A DNA stretch of 16,214 bases. Source: an uncultured Blautia sp. (GTDB lineage Bacteria; Bacillota; Clostridia; Lachnospirales; Lachnospiraceae). This document shows, in pieces, positions 1-7,839 of the stretch; positions within the stretch are counted from its first letter, which is position 1, and every line of letters starts with the position of its first letter. The DNA lies in assembly GCA_934394545.1 (NCBI GenBank), contig CAKRRG010000064.1, positions 1 through 16,214 of the forward strand. Direction: 5' to 3'. The notes beneath the pieces are model-generated. The model worked only from the letters and a program-made list of their open reading frames with translations. It made no database searches and was not told the DNA's origin. The position numbers and the translations under genes were made by a program.

Positions 1-103
1 TGTTCATATTTTACTAAATATTCAGAAGAATTTCAAGTATTTTCTGGGATTTTGACGGTCTTTTTTCAAAAAAGTTTATACTATTTTGTCATTTCTGTGG
101 GAA

Positions 104-132
104 TTGACAATTTGCGCGGAATCTCGTACAAT
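104..132 (+). promoter_or_regulatory. Sigma-A-type promoter of tyrA
   Basis: A perfect -35 TTGACA (104-109) and a -10 TACAAT (127-132) are separated by exactly 17 bases. Transcription should start near 139, giving a leader of about 75 nt before tyrA. The leader holds a modest hairpin (AGGCAG 169-174 with TTGCCT 184-189) just before the SD AAGGA (196-200). The leader is too short for a T-box. A second, weaker candidate lies upstream: TTGACG (52-57) and TATACT (77-82) with a 19-base spacer, so tandem promoters are possible. Confidence 0.75.
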
Positions 133-214
133 GTCATAAGGTAGTTTTACACTTTAACCGAATCAAGCAGGCAGCGAAGCGAATTGCCTAAAGGAAAGGA
201 AACGACATTATATT

Positions 215-1324
215 ATGAAGACAATCGGTTTTATCGGTCTCGGTCTGATCGGTGGTTCTATTGCCAAAGCCATCCGGAAATACCACCCGGATTACCACAT
301 TCTGGCCTATAACCGCAGCAAAGAAGCACTTGCCTCTGCCATCAGTGCCGGAATCATAGATGGAGTCTGTGAGGAAATGAAGGATCCCCGTTTCGGATCC
401 TGTGACTATGTATTTTTATGTGCCCCTGTGGAGATCAATCTGGAGTGCCTTTCATATCTGAAAGAAATCCGTCAGCCGGGCTGTATGATCACAGATGTAG
501 GAAGTGTAAAGGGAATCATCCATCAGAAGGTAGAGGAGCTGGAAATGACAGACTGCTTTATCGGAGGGCACCCCATGGCCGGTTCTGAGAAAACCGGATT
601 CGACCATTCCAGCGAGCGCATTCTGGAGAATGCCTACTATATTCTTACTCCCGGCGGAGAAGTAGGACTTGAATATATTTCTGATTTCACAGAGCTTATC
701 AGCTCCCTTGGCGCCATTCCTATGGTTCTTACTGCTGAGGAGCATGATTTTATCACAGCAGGTGTAAGCCATCTGCCCCACATTATCGCCTCTGCCCTTG
801 TGAATCTGGTAAAAACCCTGGACAATGATGCAGAGTACATGAAGACCATTGCAGCAGGAGGTTTCCGCGATATCACAAGAATCGCCTCCTCTTCTCCTGT
901 TATGTGGCAGCAGATTTGCATGGAAAATCATGAGAATATTTCCAATGTGCTGGATGACTATATCCGCATGCTGATCCAGATTCGATGCTCTGTTGATAAT
1001 TGTGCTTCTGACACCAAAGAGGCAGATGCCATTTACCAGATGTTTGCCAGCTCCAGAGATTACCGGGATTCTATTGACGTTGTTGATAATGGGCCGATCC
1101 GGAGAGCTTATGTCCTTTATCTGGATATTGCCGATGAAGCCGGTGGAATCGCTACCATTGCCACGATTCTTGCAATGGATAAGATCAGCATTAAGAACAT
1201 TGGAATTATCCACAATCGTGAATTTGAACAGGGTGTCCTGAAGGTAGAATTCTACGAGCAGGATGCTATGGAAAGAGGATTGGCACTGCTTAAGAAGCGT
1301 AATTATATTGTTTACGAAAGATAA
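215..1324 (+). CDS. tyrA: Prephenate dehydrogenase with C-terminal ACT domain
   Basis: Cytoplasmic enzyme that oxidatively decarboxylates prephenate to 4-hydroxyphenylpyruvate with NAD+, the committed step to tyrosine. The 369-residue protein opens with a Rossmann nucleotide-binding loop GLGLIGG (8-14). It has TDVGSVK (93-99) and the family signature HPMAGSE (119-125), whose histidine region contacts prephenate, then SHLPH (185-189) and FRD (217-219) in the helical dimerisation domain. Residues from about 298 to 367 (YVLYLDIADEAGGIATIATIL onward) form an ACT domain, which in this family usually senses tyrosine for feedback inhibition. Length fits the Firmicutes ACT-containing TyrA class. The start is the first ATG after an AAGGA about 14 bases upstream, slightly long spacing. 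aroA follows after 92 bases in the same direction. No fused chorismate mutase is seen. Confidence 0.95.
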   Translation: MKTIGFIGLGLIGGSIAKAIRKYHPDYHILAYNRSKEALASAISAGIIDGVCEEMKDPRFGSCDYVFLCAPVEINLECLSYLKEIRQPGCMITDVGSVKGIIHQKVEELEMTDCFIGGHPMAGSEKTGFDHSSERILENAYYILTPGGEVGLEYISDFTELISSLGAIPMVLTAEEHDFITAGVSHLPHIIASALVNLVKTLDNDAEYMKTIAAGGFRDITRIASSSPVMWQQICMENHENISNVLDDYIRMLIQIRCSVDNCASDTKEADAIYQMFASSRDYRDSIDVVDNGPIRRAYVLYLDIADEAGGIATIATILAMDKISIKNIGIIHNREFEQGVLKVEFYEQDAMERGLALLKKRNYIVYER

Positions 1325-1334
1325 CTCCTCTTGC

Positions 1335-1357
1335 AAGCGAGCCTGCATCGGCTTTTT
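1335..1357 (+). terminator. Weak stem-loop with T-run after tyrA
   Basis: Downstream of the tyrA stop, AAGCGA (1335-1340) can pair with TC(G)GCTT (1348-1354) with one bulged base, or AGCC (1340-1343) with GGCT (1350-1353). Both are followed by the T-run at 1353-1357. The stems are short, so this is at best a leaky terminator or attenuator between tyrA and aroA. Confidence 0.3.
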
Positions 1358-1363
1358 GACCTT

Positions 1364-1393
1364 TTGACCCTGATATCATCATATTATTATAAT
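1364..1393 (+). promoter_or_regulatory. Probable promoter of aroA
   Basis: TTGACC (1364-1369) and a perfect -10 TATAAT (1388-1393) are 18 bases apart. Transcription would begin near 1400, just ahead of the aroA SD AGGAA (1404-1408). With the weak stem-loop upstream, this suggests aroA can be transcribed independently of tyrA. A second TTGACC begins at 1356, too far from the -10. Confidence 0.55.
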
Positions 1394-1416
1394 AGGAATT
1401 TACAGGAACGATTATT

Positions 1417-2691
1417 ATGGAAATTAAAAAACTTACCAAGCTTCACGGAGAACTTACCGTACCGGGAGATAAATCCATCTCCCACCGCGCTGTTATGTTT
1501 GGTTCCCTTGCCAAGGGAACCACAAAGATCACCCATTTTCTGGAAGGAGCCGACTGCCTTTCTACGATTTCCTGCTTCCGCAAAATGGGCATAGATATTG
1601 AGAATCAGAAGGGGGAAATCCTGGTTCACGGAAAGGGACTTCATGGATTATCTGCACCCTCAGGTATTCTGGATGTGGGAAACAGTGGTACGACCACCCG
1701 TCTGATCTCCGGAATCCTTGCCGGACAGAATTTTGAATCTGAACTTACCGGTGATGACTCTATAAAGAGCCGTCCTATGAAGAGGATCATGACACCGCTT
1801 CTTTCCATGGGTGCTGACATTACAAGCCTTAATGGAAACAATTGTGTTCCCCTTAGGATCGCAGGGCATCCGCTGAAGGCCATACACTATGATTCTCCGG
1901 TTGCTTCTGCACAGGTAAAATCTTGTGTGCTTTTGGCCGGAATGTATGCGGATGGAATCACCAGCGTCACAGAACCGGTTCTTTCCCGAAATCACACAGA
2001 GCTTATGCTGAATTATTTTGGAGCTAATGTAACTTCCCAGGATACTACTGCTTCCATTGCTCCGGATCCCTCTCTTTTTGCAAGGGAAATCACAGTGCCC
2101 GGAGACATTTCTTCTGCTGCCTATTTTATTGCCGCAGGACTTCTGGTTCCGGGAAGCGAGATTCTTCTGAAAAACGTAGGCATTAACCCTACAAGGGACG
2201 GACTTCTCAAAGTGTGCCAGGACATGGGTGCTGACATTACTCTTCTGAATGTAAATATGGACGGCGAACCCACTGCCGACCTTCTTGTCCGCACCAGTTC
2301 TCTTCACGGCACCACCGTTGGCGGGGAAATCATCCCCACTCTTATTGATGAAATTCCTATGATTGCAGTTATGGCTGCTTTCGCAGAAGGAACTACCGTT
2401 ATCAAGGATGCCAAAGAGCTTAAAGTGAAAGAGTCTGACCGTATTCTGGTCATGGCTGAGAACCTTTCCCGCATGGGAGTTGACATTACCCCTACCGACG
2501 ACGGTATGATCATCCATGGCGGCAAACCCCTGCACGGGGCAGAAATTGATTCTCACCTGGATCACCGCATTGCAATGTCTTTTGCGGTTGCAGGTCTTAT
2601 CTGCGATGGTTCCCTTTCTATTAAGGGTGGAGACTGTGTAAAGATTTCTTACCCGGAATTTTATGAAGATCTGTATCGGTTAGGGGAATAA
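1417..2691 (+). CDS. aroA: 3-phosphoshikimate 1-carboxyvinyltransferase (EPSP synthase), class II type
   Basis: Cytoplasmic shikimate-pathway enzyme that transfers the enolpyruvyl group of phosphoenolpyruvate to shikimate 3-phosphate, giving EPSP, the precursor of chorismate. The 424-residue length is normal. Visible substrate-binding motifs are PGDKSISHRA (16-25), GNSGTTTRL (88-96), SRPMKR (118-123), SAQVKS (164-169), RNHTE (191-195), NPTR (257-260), DEIP (311-314) and KELKVKESDR (333-342). GDKS, SAQ-x-K, R-x-H-x-E and N-x-T-R together are the motif set given for class II, glyphosate-insensitive EPSP synthases. The position equivalent to E. coli Pro101 is Leu96. The ATG has AGGAA eight bases upstream. 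Together with tyrA it supplies chorismate and tyrosine. A strong terminator follows. Confidence 0.96.
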   Translation: MEIKKLTKLHGELTVPGDKSISHRAVMFGSLAKGTTKITHFLEGADCLSTISCFRKMGIDIENQKGEILVHGKGLHGLSAPSGILDVGNSGTTTRLISGILAGQNFESELTGDDSIKSRPMKRIMTPLLSMGADITSLNGNNCVPLRIAGHPLKAIHYDSPVASAQVKSCVLLAGMYADGITSVTEPVLSRNHTELMLNYFGANVTSQDTTASIAPDPSLFAREITVPGDISSAAYFIAAGLLVPGSEILLKNVGINPTRDGLLKVCQDMGADITLLNVNMDGEPTADLLVRTSSLHGTTVGGEIIPTLIDEIPMIAVMAAFAEGTTVIKDAKELKVKESDRILVMAENLSRMGVDITPTDDGMIIHGGKPLHGAEIDSHLDHRIAMSFAVAGLICDGSLSIKGGDCVKISYPEFYEDLYRLGE

Positions 2692-2700
2692 TCCGAACCT

Positions 2701-2747
2701 CAGGAACTTAAATGAGAACAATTTTCCATTTAGGTTCCTGTTTTTTT
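2701..2747 (+). terminator. Intrinsic terminator after aroA
   Basis: CAGGAAC (2701-2707) pairs perfectly with GTTCCTG (2734-2740), followed by seven T (2741-2747). An inner AAATG/CATTT pairing extends the stem beyond a small internal loop. It begins nine bases after the aroA stop codon and ends the tyrA-aroA unit. Confidence 0.88.
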
Positions 2748-3003
2748 GCCTGTTTAGATGTGCATTTCTCTTATTTTGTGTTAAATAATAGTCAATGTTA
2801 GTTTTATGTAACTATCGTATTTTGCCATATTATGCGCTTATATTTTCTTTTAAAATATACACATTGCATATTTTACCATGTATTAATTTCTGTACAATTT
2901 TAAAATTCGTTTTAAACTCATTTCTGCATTGATATTATTTTAACAAAATCGACGAAGTTAAAAAGCTTTCCGTTTTCCTCTTTTTTTCTTCAAAAAAATA
3001 AAG
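2748..3003. other. AT-rich gene-free region upstream of D-lactate dehydrogenase, with an inverted repeat
   Basis: No credible gene is visible on either strand between the aroA terminator and the -10 of the next gene. The stretch is strongly AT-rich with many short A/T tracts. The clearest structure is an inverted repeat, TTTTAAC (2938-2944) and GTTAAAA (2957-2963), separated by 12 bases and lying roughly 55-80 bases upstream of the expected transcription start. It could be an operator for a dimeric regulator of the lactate dehydrogenase gene. That is inference, since AT-rich DNA yields such repeats by chance. Confidence 0.4.
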
Positions 3004-3009
3004 TATAAT
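3004..3009 (+). promoter_or_regulatory. -10 element for the D-lactate dehydrogenase gene
   Basis: A perfect TATAAT stands about 95 bases before the start codon. The -35 position (about 2981-2986) is only a T-run with poor match to TTGACA, and there is no extended -10 TG. If this is the promoter it is probably weak alone or dependent on an activator. The predicted leader from about 3016 to 3103 contains a possible weak pairing, CAGCC (3058-3062) with GGCTG (3076-3080). Confidence 0.45.
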
Positions 3010-3103
3010 CCCAATGTAAGTTGAGGAACACTAAAAAACAAACAAAGTGAAAGTGAACAGCCCAGACAAAAGAGCGGCTGCCACAGGAAAGGAGCCAGAA
3101 ATA

Positions 3104-4093
3104 ATGAAAATTTTATTTTACGGAACCAAAAATTACGACGAACAGTTTTTTGAAAAACTCTTACCGGAATTCCCGGATGTTAAAATTAAATTTATTGAAG
3201 CTAATATTCACGAGGAAACCGCTTCCCTTGCAAAAGGATATGAAGCCATCTGCGCTTTCGTAAATGCAGATCTTGGAGCACCTGTTATTGAGGAATTAAA
3301 CCGACAGGGTGTAAAGCTGATTCTTATGCGCTGCGCAGGCTATAATAATGTGGATCTGAAAACAGCCCAGAAATATGGCATAAAGGTACTGCGTGTACCT
3401 GGCTATTCTCCTGAGGCAGTAGCCGAGCATGCAATGGCACTTGCACTTACTGCAAATCGTCATACACACAAGGCTTATATCAAATGCCGTGAGAACAACT
3501 TTACTTTAAGTGGTCTTATGGGTGTAAACCTTTATAAGAAAACAGCAGGCATTATCGGAACCGGAAAAATTGGCCAGGCTATGGCCAGAATCTGCAAGGG
3601 CTTCGGCATGCGCGTCATTGCCTATGATCTTTTTCCAAATAAGAACCTTGATTTCCTTGAGTATGTTTCCCTGGATGAGCTTCTTGCTACCAGCGATCTG
3701 ATCAGTCTGCACTGCCCTCTTACCGATGAAACCAAGCATCTTATCAACGAAAAGACCATTGCCCAGATGAAGGACGGCGTGATTCTTGTAAATACTTCAC
3801 GTGGCGGTCTGATCAAAACAGAAGATCTGATCTCCGGTATCCGTGACCATAAGTTCTTCGCAGTTGGACTGGATGTTTACGAGGAAGAATCCGACTATGT
3901 ATTCGAGGATCTGTCTGAAAGCATTATGCAGACCTCTCTGATCCAGAGACTTCTCTCCTTCCCTAACGTAACCATGACCTCCCATCAGGGATTCTTTACC
4001 GAAGAAGCTCTTACCAATATTGCTGAGACTACCATGGAAAATGCACAGGCTTATATAAATGGAGAAGAATTAAAGAACGAAGTACTTTCTTAA
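3104..4093 (+). CDS. ldhA: D-lactate dehydrogenase (D-2-hydroxyacid dehydrogenase family)
   Basis: NAD-dependent cytoplasmic enzyme expected to reduce pyruvate to D-lactate, regenerating NAD+ during fermentation. The 329-residue protein has the family's two-domain layout: N-terminal catalytic part, Rossmann domain with GTGKIG (152-157) and Asp175 selecting NAD over NADP, then a C-terminal catalytic segment. Catalytic Arg233 (in NTSRGG), Glu262 (in VYEEES) and His294 (in TSHQGF) show the same 29- and 32-residue spacings as Arg235/Glu264/His296 of Lactobacillus D-LDH. The frame is open further upstream to a GTG at 3047. ATG 3104 is preferred because AAAGGAG (3088-3094) lies nine bases before it and the protein then begins with the typical MKILFYG strand. 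The gene stands alone with its own terminator. A related 2-hydroxyacid substrate cannot be excluded. Confidence 0.9.
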   Translation: MKILFYGTKNYDEQFFEKLLPEFPDVKIKFIEANIHEETASLAKGYEAICAFVNADLGAPVIEELNRQGVKLILMRCAGYNNVDLKTAQKYGIKVLRVPGYSPEAVAEHAMALALTANRHTHKAYIKCRENNFTLSGLMGVNLYKKTAGIIGTGKIGQAMARICKGFGMRVIAYDLFPNKNLDFLEYVSLDELLATSDLISLHCPLTDETKHLINEKTIAQMKDGVILVNTSRGGLIKTEDLISGIRDHKFFAVGLDVYEEESDYVFEDLSESIMQTSLIQRLLSFPNVTMTSHQGFFTEEALTNIAETTMENAQAYINGEELKNEVLS

Positions 4094-4126
4094 AATACTC
4101 TACTCAGATACTTCTATAGAATAGCG

Positions 4127-4165
4127 AAAGGTGTTTCAGAGTCAAAAGCTCTGAAACACCTTTTT
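4127..4165 (+). terminator. Strong intrinsic terminator after ldhA
   Basis: AAAGGTGTTTCAGAG (4127-4141) pairs perfectly over 15 bases with its complement at 4149-4163 around a 7-nt loop, ending in five T (4161-4165). It lies between convergent ldhA and nfo and may also slow transcription from the nfo side, although only three T follow on that strand. Confidence 0.93.
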
Positions 4166-4178
4166 GCTTCTGCAGTTA

Positions 4179-5012
4179 TTACTCTGCATATTTCTCTCGC
4201 AGCAAAGCAATTTCCTTTGTCCAACCCTCATCATCATTCGGCGTTTCCAAAATAAACGGTTTGCCCGCCAAAGCCGGATGACGGATCACACGAACCAAAG
4301 CATCCAGACCAATTTCGCCTTCACCGATTTTTGCATGGCGATCCTTGTGACTGCCAAGAGCATTGAGACTGTCATTTAAATGAACTGCCTTTAAATGCTC
4401 CAGACCAATCACACGATCAAACTCATCCAGCACACCATCCAGGTCATTTACAATATCATAGCCAGCATCCCATACATGGCAGGTATCCAGGCAGATTCCA
4501 AGCTTCTCTCTTCTTTCCACAAGATCCATAATAGCCCGAAGCTCTTCGAAACGCCTTCCCACCTCAGAGCCTTTTCCAGCCATAGTTTCCAGCAGAACCG
4601 TTGTTGTCTGTTCCTTGGTAAGAACCGCGTTCAATATTTCTGCAATTTTCCGGATTCCGGTTTCTATTCCCTGTCCCACATGGCTGCCGGGATGAAAATT
4701 GTAATAATTTCCAGGTGTGGCTTCCATACGCTTCAGATCATCTGCAAAGGTTTCTCTGGCAAAATCCCGCAAATTCTCTTTCGCTGCGCAGGCATTCAGG
4801 GTATATGGTGCATGTGCCACAATTTTTCCAAATTCATGCTCTCTTGCAATTTCCAGAAATTTCGCCACATCCGCCGGATCAATTGCTTTGGCATTTCCGC
4901 CTCTTGGGTTTCTGGTAAAAAATGCAAATGTGTTCCCTCCATTTTTCACGGTCTGCCGCCCCATAGCCGCATAACCTTTGGATGACGAGGTATGATTTCC
5001 TATATATAACAT
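4179..5012 (-). CDS. nfo: Deoxyribonuclease IV (AP endonuclease, Nfo family)
   Basis: Base-excision-repair enzyme that cuts DNA 5' of abasic sites and removes 3' blocking groups using a trinuclear zinc centre in a TIM barrel. All nine zinc-ligand positions known from E. coli Nfo have counterparts in this 277-residue protein: His67 (HAPY), His107 (NFHPGSH 105-111), Glu142 (LETMAG), Asp176 and His179 (LDTCH), His211 (HLNDS), Asp224 and His226 (KDRH), and Glu256 (ETPND). Length matches the family. The start ATG follows a strong GAGGAG. It is a single-gene unit with its own promoter, divergent from the transporter gene and convergent with ldhA. Confidence 0.96.
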   Translation of the reverse strand: MLYIGNHTSSSKGYAAMGRQTVKNGGNTFAFFTRNPRGGNAKAIDPADVAKFLEIAREHEFGKIVAHAPYTLNACAAKENLRDFARETFADDLKRMEATPGNYYNFHPGSHVGQGIETGIRKIAEILNAVLTKEQTTTVLLETMAGKGSEVGRRFEELRAIMDLVERREKLGICLDTCHVWDAGYDIVNDLDGVLDEFDRVIGLEHLKAVHLNDSLNALGSHKDRHAKIGEGEIGLDALVRVIRHPALAGKPFILETPNDDEGWTKEIALLREKYAE

Positions 5013-5041
5013 GTTATGCTCCTCCTCTTTATAATCCCTTT

Positions 5042-5069
5042 ATTGTACCATTTTCCCCTTCTATTTCAA
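5042..5069 (-). promoter_or_regulatory. Promoter of nfo
   Basis: Read on the - strand, TTGAAA (5064-5069) and TACAAT (5042-5047) are separated by 16 bases. Transcription would start about 20-25 bases before the nfo start codon, leaving room for the GAGGAG ribosome-binding site. Confidence 0.65.
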
Positions 5070-5077
5070 GATATTTA

Positions 5078-5106
5078 TTGACGAAATCCTATTTTCTTTT
5101 TATACT
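5078..5106 (+). promoter_or_regulatory. Promoter of the NSS transporter-capA unit
   Basis: TTGACG (5078-5083) and TATACT (5101-5106) are separated by exactly 17 bases, each one base from consensus. The -35 lies only eight bases from the -35 of the divergent nfo promoter, so the polymerases would sit back to back. The leader runs about 78 nt to the transporter start. Confidence 0.72.
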
Positions 5107-5190
5107 ATTTAAAGATATGCGCTTCTGTAAAAGTTACTTTTGTCTCTTTTTTCGCAGAACTCATACATAGAAAAAAGGAAGGAAAATAAT

Positions 5191-6564
5191 ATGAAAGAAC
5201 GTGAAAAGTTTTCATCCCGGCTTGGATTTATCCTGATTTCAGCCGGCTGCGCCATTGGAATTGGTAATGTATGGCGTTTTCCCTATATCACAGGTCAATA
5301 TGGAGGCGCTGCCTTTGTACTGATTTACCTGCTGTTCCTGGTTATTCTTGGACTGCCTATTATGGTTATGGAATTTGCTGTGGGACGGGCAAGCCGTAAA
5401 TCTGCCGCAAGAAGCTTCCATCTTCTGGAGCCCAAAGGCACCAAATGGCACCTCTACAGCTATGGCGCAATGCTGGGCAACTACCTGCTGATGATGTTTT
5501 ATACCACTGTTGGAGGCTGGATGCTGGCCTATTTTTTCAAAATGGCAACCGGCACCTTTACAGGACTTGACACAGAAGGAGTCGGCAATGTATTTAACAC
5601 ACTGCTTTCCAATCCTGGAGAAATGACCTTCTGGATGGTACTTGTAACTGCATTTGGTTTCGGTACCTGCTGTATGGGATTGCAGAAAGGTGTCGAACGT
5701 ATCACCAAAGTAATGATGGTTTGTCTTCTTACCATCATGATAGTTCTTTGTATTAAGAGCTGTACGCTTCCAGGTGCTGTGGAAGGTATTAAATTCTACC
5801 TGCTTCCGGATTTTGGCCGACTGAAAGAGAACGGACTTCTCTCTGGTATTTATGCTGCGATGGGACAGGCATTCTTTACCCTGAGTCTTGGCATTGGTGC
5901 CATGGCGATCTTCGGAAGCTACATTGATAAAAACCGCAGTCTTATGGGCGAGTCCATCCAGATTGGTATTCTTGACACCTTCGTCGCACTGATGGCAGGA
6001 CTGATTATTTTCCCGGCATGTTTTTCATACAACGTAAGCCCTACACAGGGCGTGGGACTTGTATTTGTAACACTTCCCAATATGTTCAATCAGATGATGG
6101 GCGGACGCTTCTGGGGTGCACTTTTCTTTATCTTTATGACATTTGCAGCACTTTCCACAATCATTGCCGTATTCGAAAATATTTTAAGCTTCGCAATGGA
6201 TCTGTGGGGCTGGAGCCGTAAAAAAGCCGTCGTCGTAAACGGTATCGCAATCTTTATCCTGTCCATGCCATGCATACTTGGTTTTAATGTATGGAGTAAC
6301 CTTCAGCCTCTTGGTGCAGGAAGTACTATTCAGGATCTGGAAGACTTTATTATTTCTAATAACCTGCTTCCACTTGGAAGTCTTGTTTACCTGCTGTTCT
6401 GCGTTACCCGCTATGGATGGGGCTGGGACAACTTTATCAAAGAAGCAGACACAGGAAATGGCATCAAATTCCCCAAATGGGCACGTCCCTATCTTACCTA
6501 CGTACTGCCGCTGATTGTCCTGTTGATTTTTGTAATGGGTTACTACGATAAATTCTTCAGATAA
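5191..6564 (+). CDS. Sodium-dependent transporter, neurotransmitter:sodium symporter (NSS/SNF) family
   Basis: Integral membrane symporter expected to import an amino acid or similar small solute using the Na+ gradient (LeuT, MhsT, Tyt1 fold). The 457-residue protein starts with the hallmark first helix, AGCAIGIGNVWRFPY (about 18-32), whose unwound centre forms the Na+ and substrate sites in LeuT. Around eleven or twelve hydrophobic segments follow, typical of bacterial members. The substrate cannot be read from the sequence. The frame is open back to 5140, but ATG 5191 is chosen because AAGGAAGGA (5175-5183) lies seven bases upstream and the added residues are not family-like. capA follows after 29 bases, probably in one transcript. 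Confidence 0.93.
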   Translation: MKEREKFSSRLGFILISAGCAIGIGNVWRFPYITGQYGGAAFVLIYLLFLVILGLPIMVMEFAVGRASRKSAARSFHLLEPKGTKWHLYSYGAMLGNYLLMMFYTTVGGWMLAYFFKMATGTFTGLDTEGVGNVFNTLLSNPGEMTFWMVLVTAFGFGTCCMGLQKGVERITKVMMVCLLTIMIVLCIKSCTLPGAVEGIKFYLLPDFGRLKENGLLSGIYAAMGQAFFTLSLGIGAMAIFGSYIDKNRSLMGESIQIGILDTFVALMAGLIIFPACFSYNVSPTQGVGLVFVTLPNMFNQMMGGRFWGALFFIFMTFAALSTIIAVFENILSFAMDLWGWSRKKAVVVNGIAIFILSMPCILGFNVWSNLQPLGAGSTIQDLEDFIISNNLLPLGSLVYLLFCVTRYGWGWDNFIKEADTGNGIKFPKWARPYLTYVLPLIVLLIFVMGYYDKFFR

Positions 6565-6593
6565 TCATTAGTTTTTTACATGAGGATAACCGT

Positions 6594-7775
6594 ATGCAAA
6601 AGAAAAAGAATTTCTATAAAAGATCCAGAGCATACCGCAGGCGCCAGGCCATGCTCCGGCGGATTTATACAGCCATCGGCGTTTTCCTGCTGCTTATCGT
6701 TCTGATTTTGCTTGTACGCTCCTGTAGCGGAAAAAAAGTAAAAAGCGCAGATTCTTCCGCTGTCAATGCTGCGGAAACCAAAGGCTCTCAAGAAAGCACT
6801 CCCTCAAATGTGACCGATGCTGCCGCAAATAATAAAACAGCTTCCGATGACGCCAGGCCAAAAGATCCTGTCACGCTTACGGTAAGTGTTGTCGGTGACT
6901 GCACCCTTGGCACTGACGAAGCATTTGACTATAGCACTAGCCTGAACGCTTATTTTGAGAATTATGGCAAAGAGTACTTTTTACAGAATGTTAAGAGCAT
7001 TTTTGAAGCAGATGACCTGACCATTGCCAACAATGAGGGCACCTTCACAGACAGCTATGACCGCGAGGACAAAACCTTCGCATTTAAGGCGCCTGCTTCT
7101 TTTGCAGGAATTTACTCCTGCAGTTCTGTAGAAGCAGTCAATACTGCCAACAATCACAGCCATGATTATGGTGAGCAGAGCTTCCAGGATACTATGAATG
7201 CCCTGGATGCCGAAGGAATTGTACATTTCGGCTATGATGAGACCGCTGTAATGGACATAAAAGGCATAAAGGTTGGTCTTGTTGGAATTTATGAATTGTA
7301 CGATCATCTGGAACGGGAACAGCAGCTGAAGGACAATATTTCCAAGGTAAAAGAAGAAGGCGCAGAGCTGATCATCGTCATCTTCCACTGGGGAAATGAG
7401 AAGGAAACCGTCCCGGATTCCAACCAGACTACCCTGGGACATCTGGCAATCGATCTTGGTGCCGACCTGGTTTGTGGGCATCACCCACATGTGCTCCAGG
7501 GCATTGAAGAATACAAGGGGAAGAATATTGTATATAGTCTTGGAAATTTCTGTTTCGGCGGCAACAGCGCCCCCAGCGATATGGACAGCATGATTTTCCA
7601 GCAGACCTTTACGATTACCGAAGAAGGGGTAAAAGCCGATAATGTAACCAACATTATTCCCTGCTCTATTTCCTCCGCTTATGGCTATAATAATTACCAG
7701 CCTACCCCCGCAGAGGGTGATGAAAAAACAAGAATCATGGAAAAAATCCAGGAAAGAAGCTCCTGGATCGGATAG
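6594..7775 (+). CDS. CapA-family protein, membrane-anchored metallophosphatase-like domain
   Basis: The 393-residue protein has a basic N-terminus (1-23), one hydrophobic helix (about 25-42), a Ser/Ala/Thr/Asn-rich linker to about 90, then a CapA/PgsA-type (PGA_cap) domain predicted to lie outside the membrane. Visible motifs are GDCTLG (101-106), NNEGT (146-150), NTANNHSHDYG (183-193), FHWGNE (264-269), GHHPHV (295-300) and YSLGNF (314-319), the conserved acidic, Asn and His residues of this calcineurin-like fold. Relatives take part in poly-gamma-glutamate capsule production, but no other capsule genes (pgsB/C) are nearby, so the role here is unknown. Start ATG follows GAGGA (6582-6586). 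Probably co-transcribed with the upstream transporter. Confidence 0.88.
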   Translation: MQKKKNFYKRSRAYRRRQAMLRRIYTAIGVFLLLIVLILLVRSCSGKKVKSADSSAVNAAETKGSQESTPSNVTDAAANNKTASDDARPKDPVTLTVSVVGDCTLGTDEAFDYSTSLNAYFENYGKEYFLQNVKSIFEADDLTIANNEGTFTDSYDREDKTFAFKAPASFAGIYSCSSVEAVNTANNHSHDYGEQSFQDTMNALDAEGIVHFGYDETAVMDIKGIKVGLVGIYELYDHLEREQQLKDNISKVKEEGAELIIVIFHWGNEKETVPDSNQTTLGHLAIDLGADLVCGHHPHVLQGIEEYKGKNIVYSLGNFCFGGNSAPSDMDSMIFQQTFTITEEGVKADNVTNIIPCSISSAYGYNNYQPTPAEGDEKTRIMEKIQERSSWIG

Positions 7776-7800
7776 AAAATACATATGATGATATGCACAC

Positions 7801-7836
7801 ATAAGCCCCAGAGCTGCGAGGAACTCTGGGGCTTAT
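7801..7836. terminator. Stem-loop between convergent capA and queA
   Basis: ATAAGCCCCAGAG (7801-7813) pairs perfectly over 13 bases with its complement at 7824-7836 around a 10-nt loop. It lies between the capA stop and the queA stop, so it can serve both transcripts. Neither side has a clear T-run, so termination may be incomplete or the hairpin may act mainly as a 3'-end stabiliser. Confidence 0.7.
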
Positions 7837-7839
7837 ACT

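Noticed and set aside
139..214. T-box or other amino-acid riboswitch before tyrA; similarly before trpS and ilvA.
   Set aside because: The leaders are about 75, at most 88, and 28 bases, too short for a T-box, and no T-box sequence or specifier stem was seen.
452..1348. Long antisense reading frames opposite tyrA, aroA, ffh and others.
   Set aside because: They lack recognisable domains and ribosome-binding sites and lie opposite genes with clear family motifs.
3058..3096. Competing pairings CAGCC/GGCTG and GGCT/AGCC in the ldhA leader as a riboswitch.
   Set aside because: The stems are only 4-5 bp and resemble no known riboswitch class.
3047..3103. GTG start giving D-lactate dehydrogenase a 19-residue N-terminal extension.
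   Set aside because: There is no SD before the GTG, the added residues are not family-like, and the ATG at 3104 has AAAGGAG nine bases upstream.
5140..5190. Longer start of the NSS transporter.
   Set aside because: The downstream ATG 5191 has a strong SD at proper spacing, and homologues begin close to the KFSSRLGF segment.
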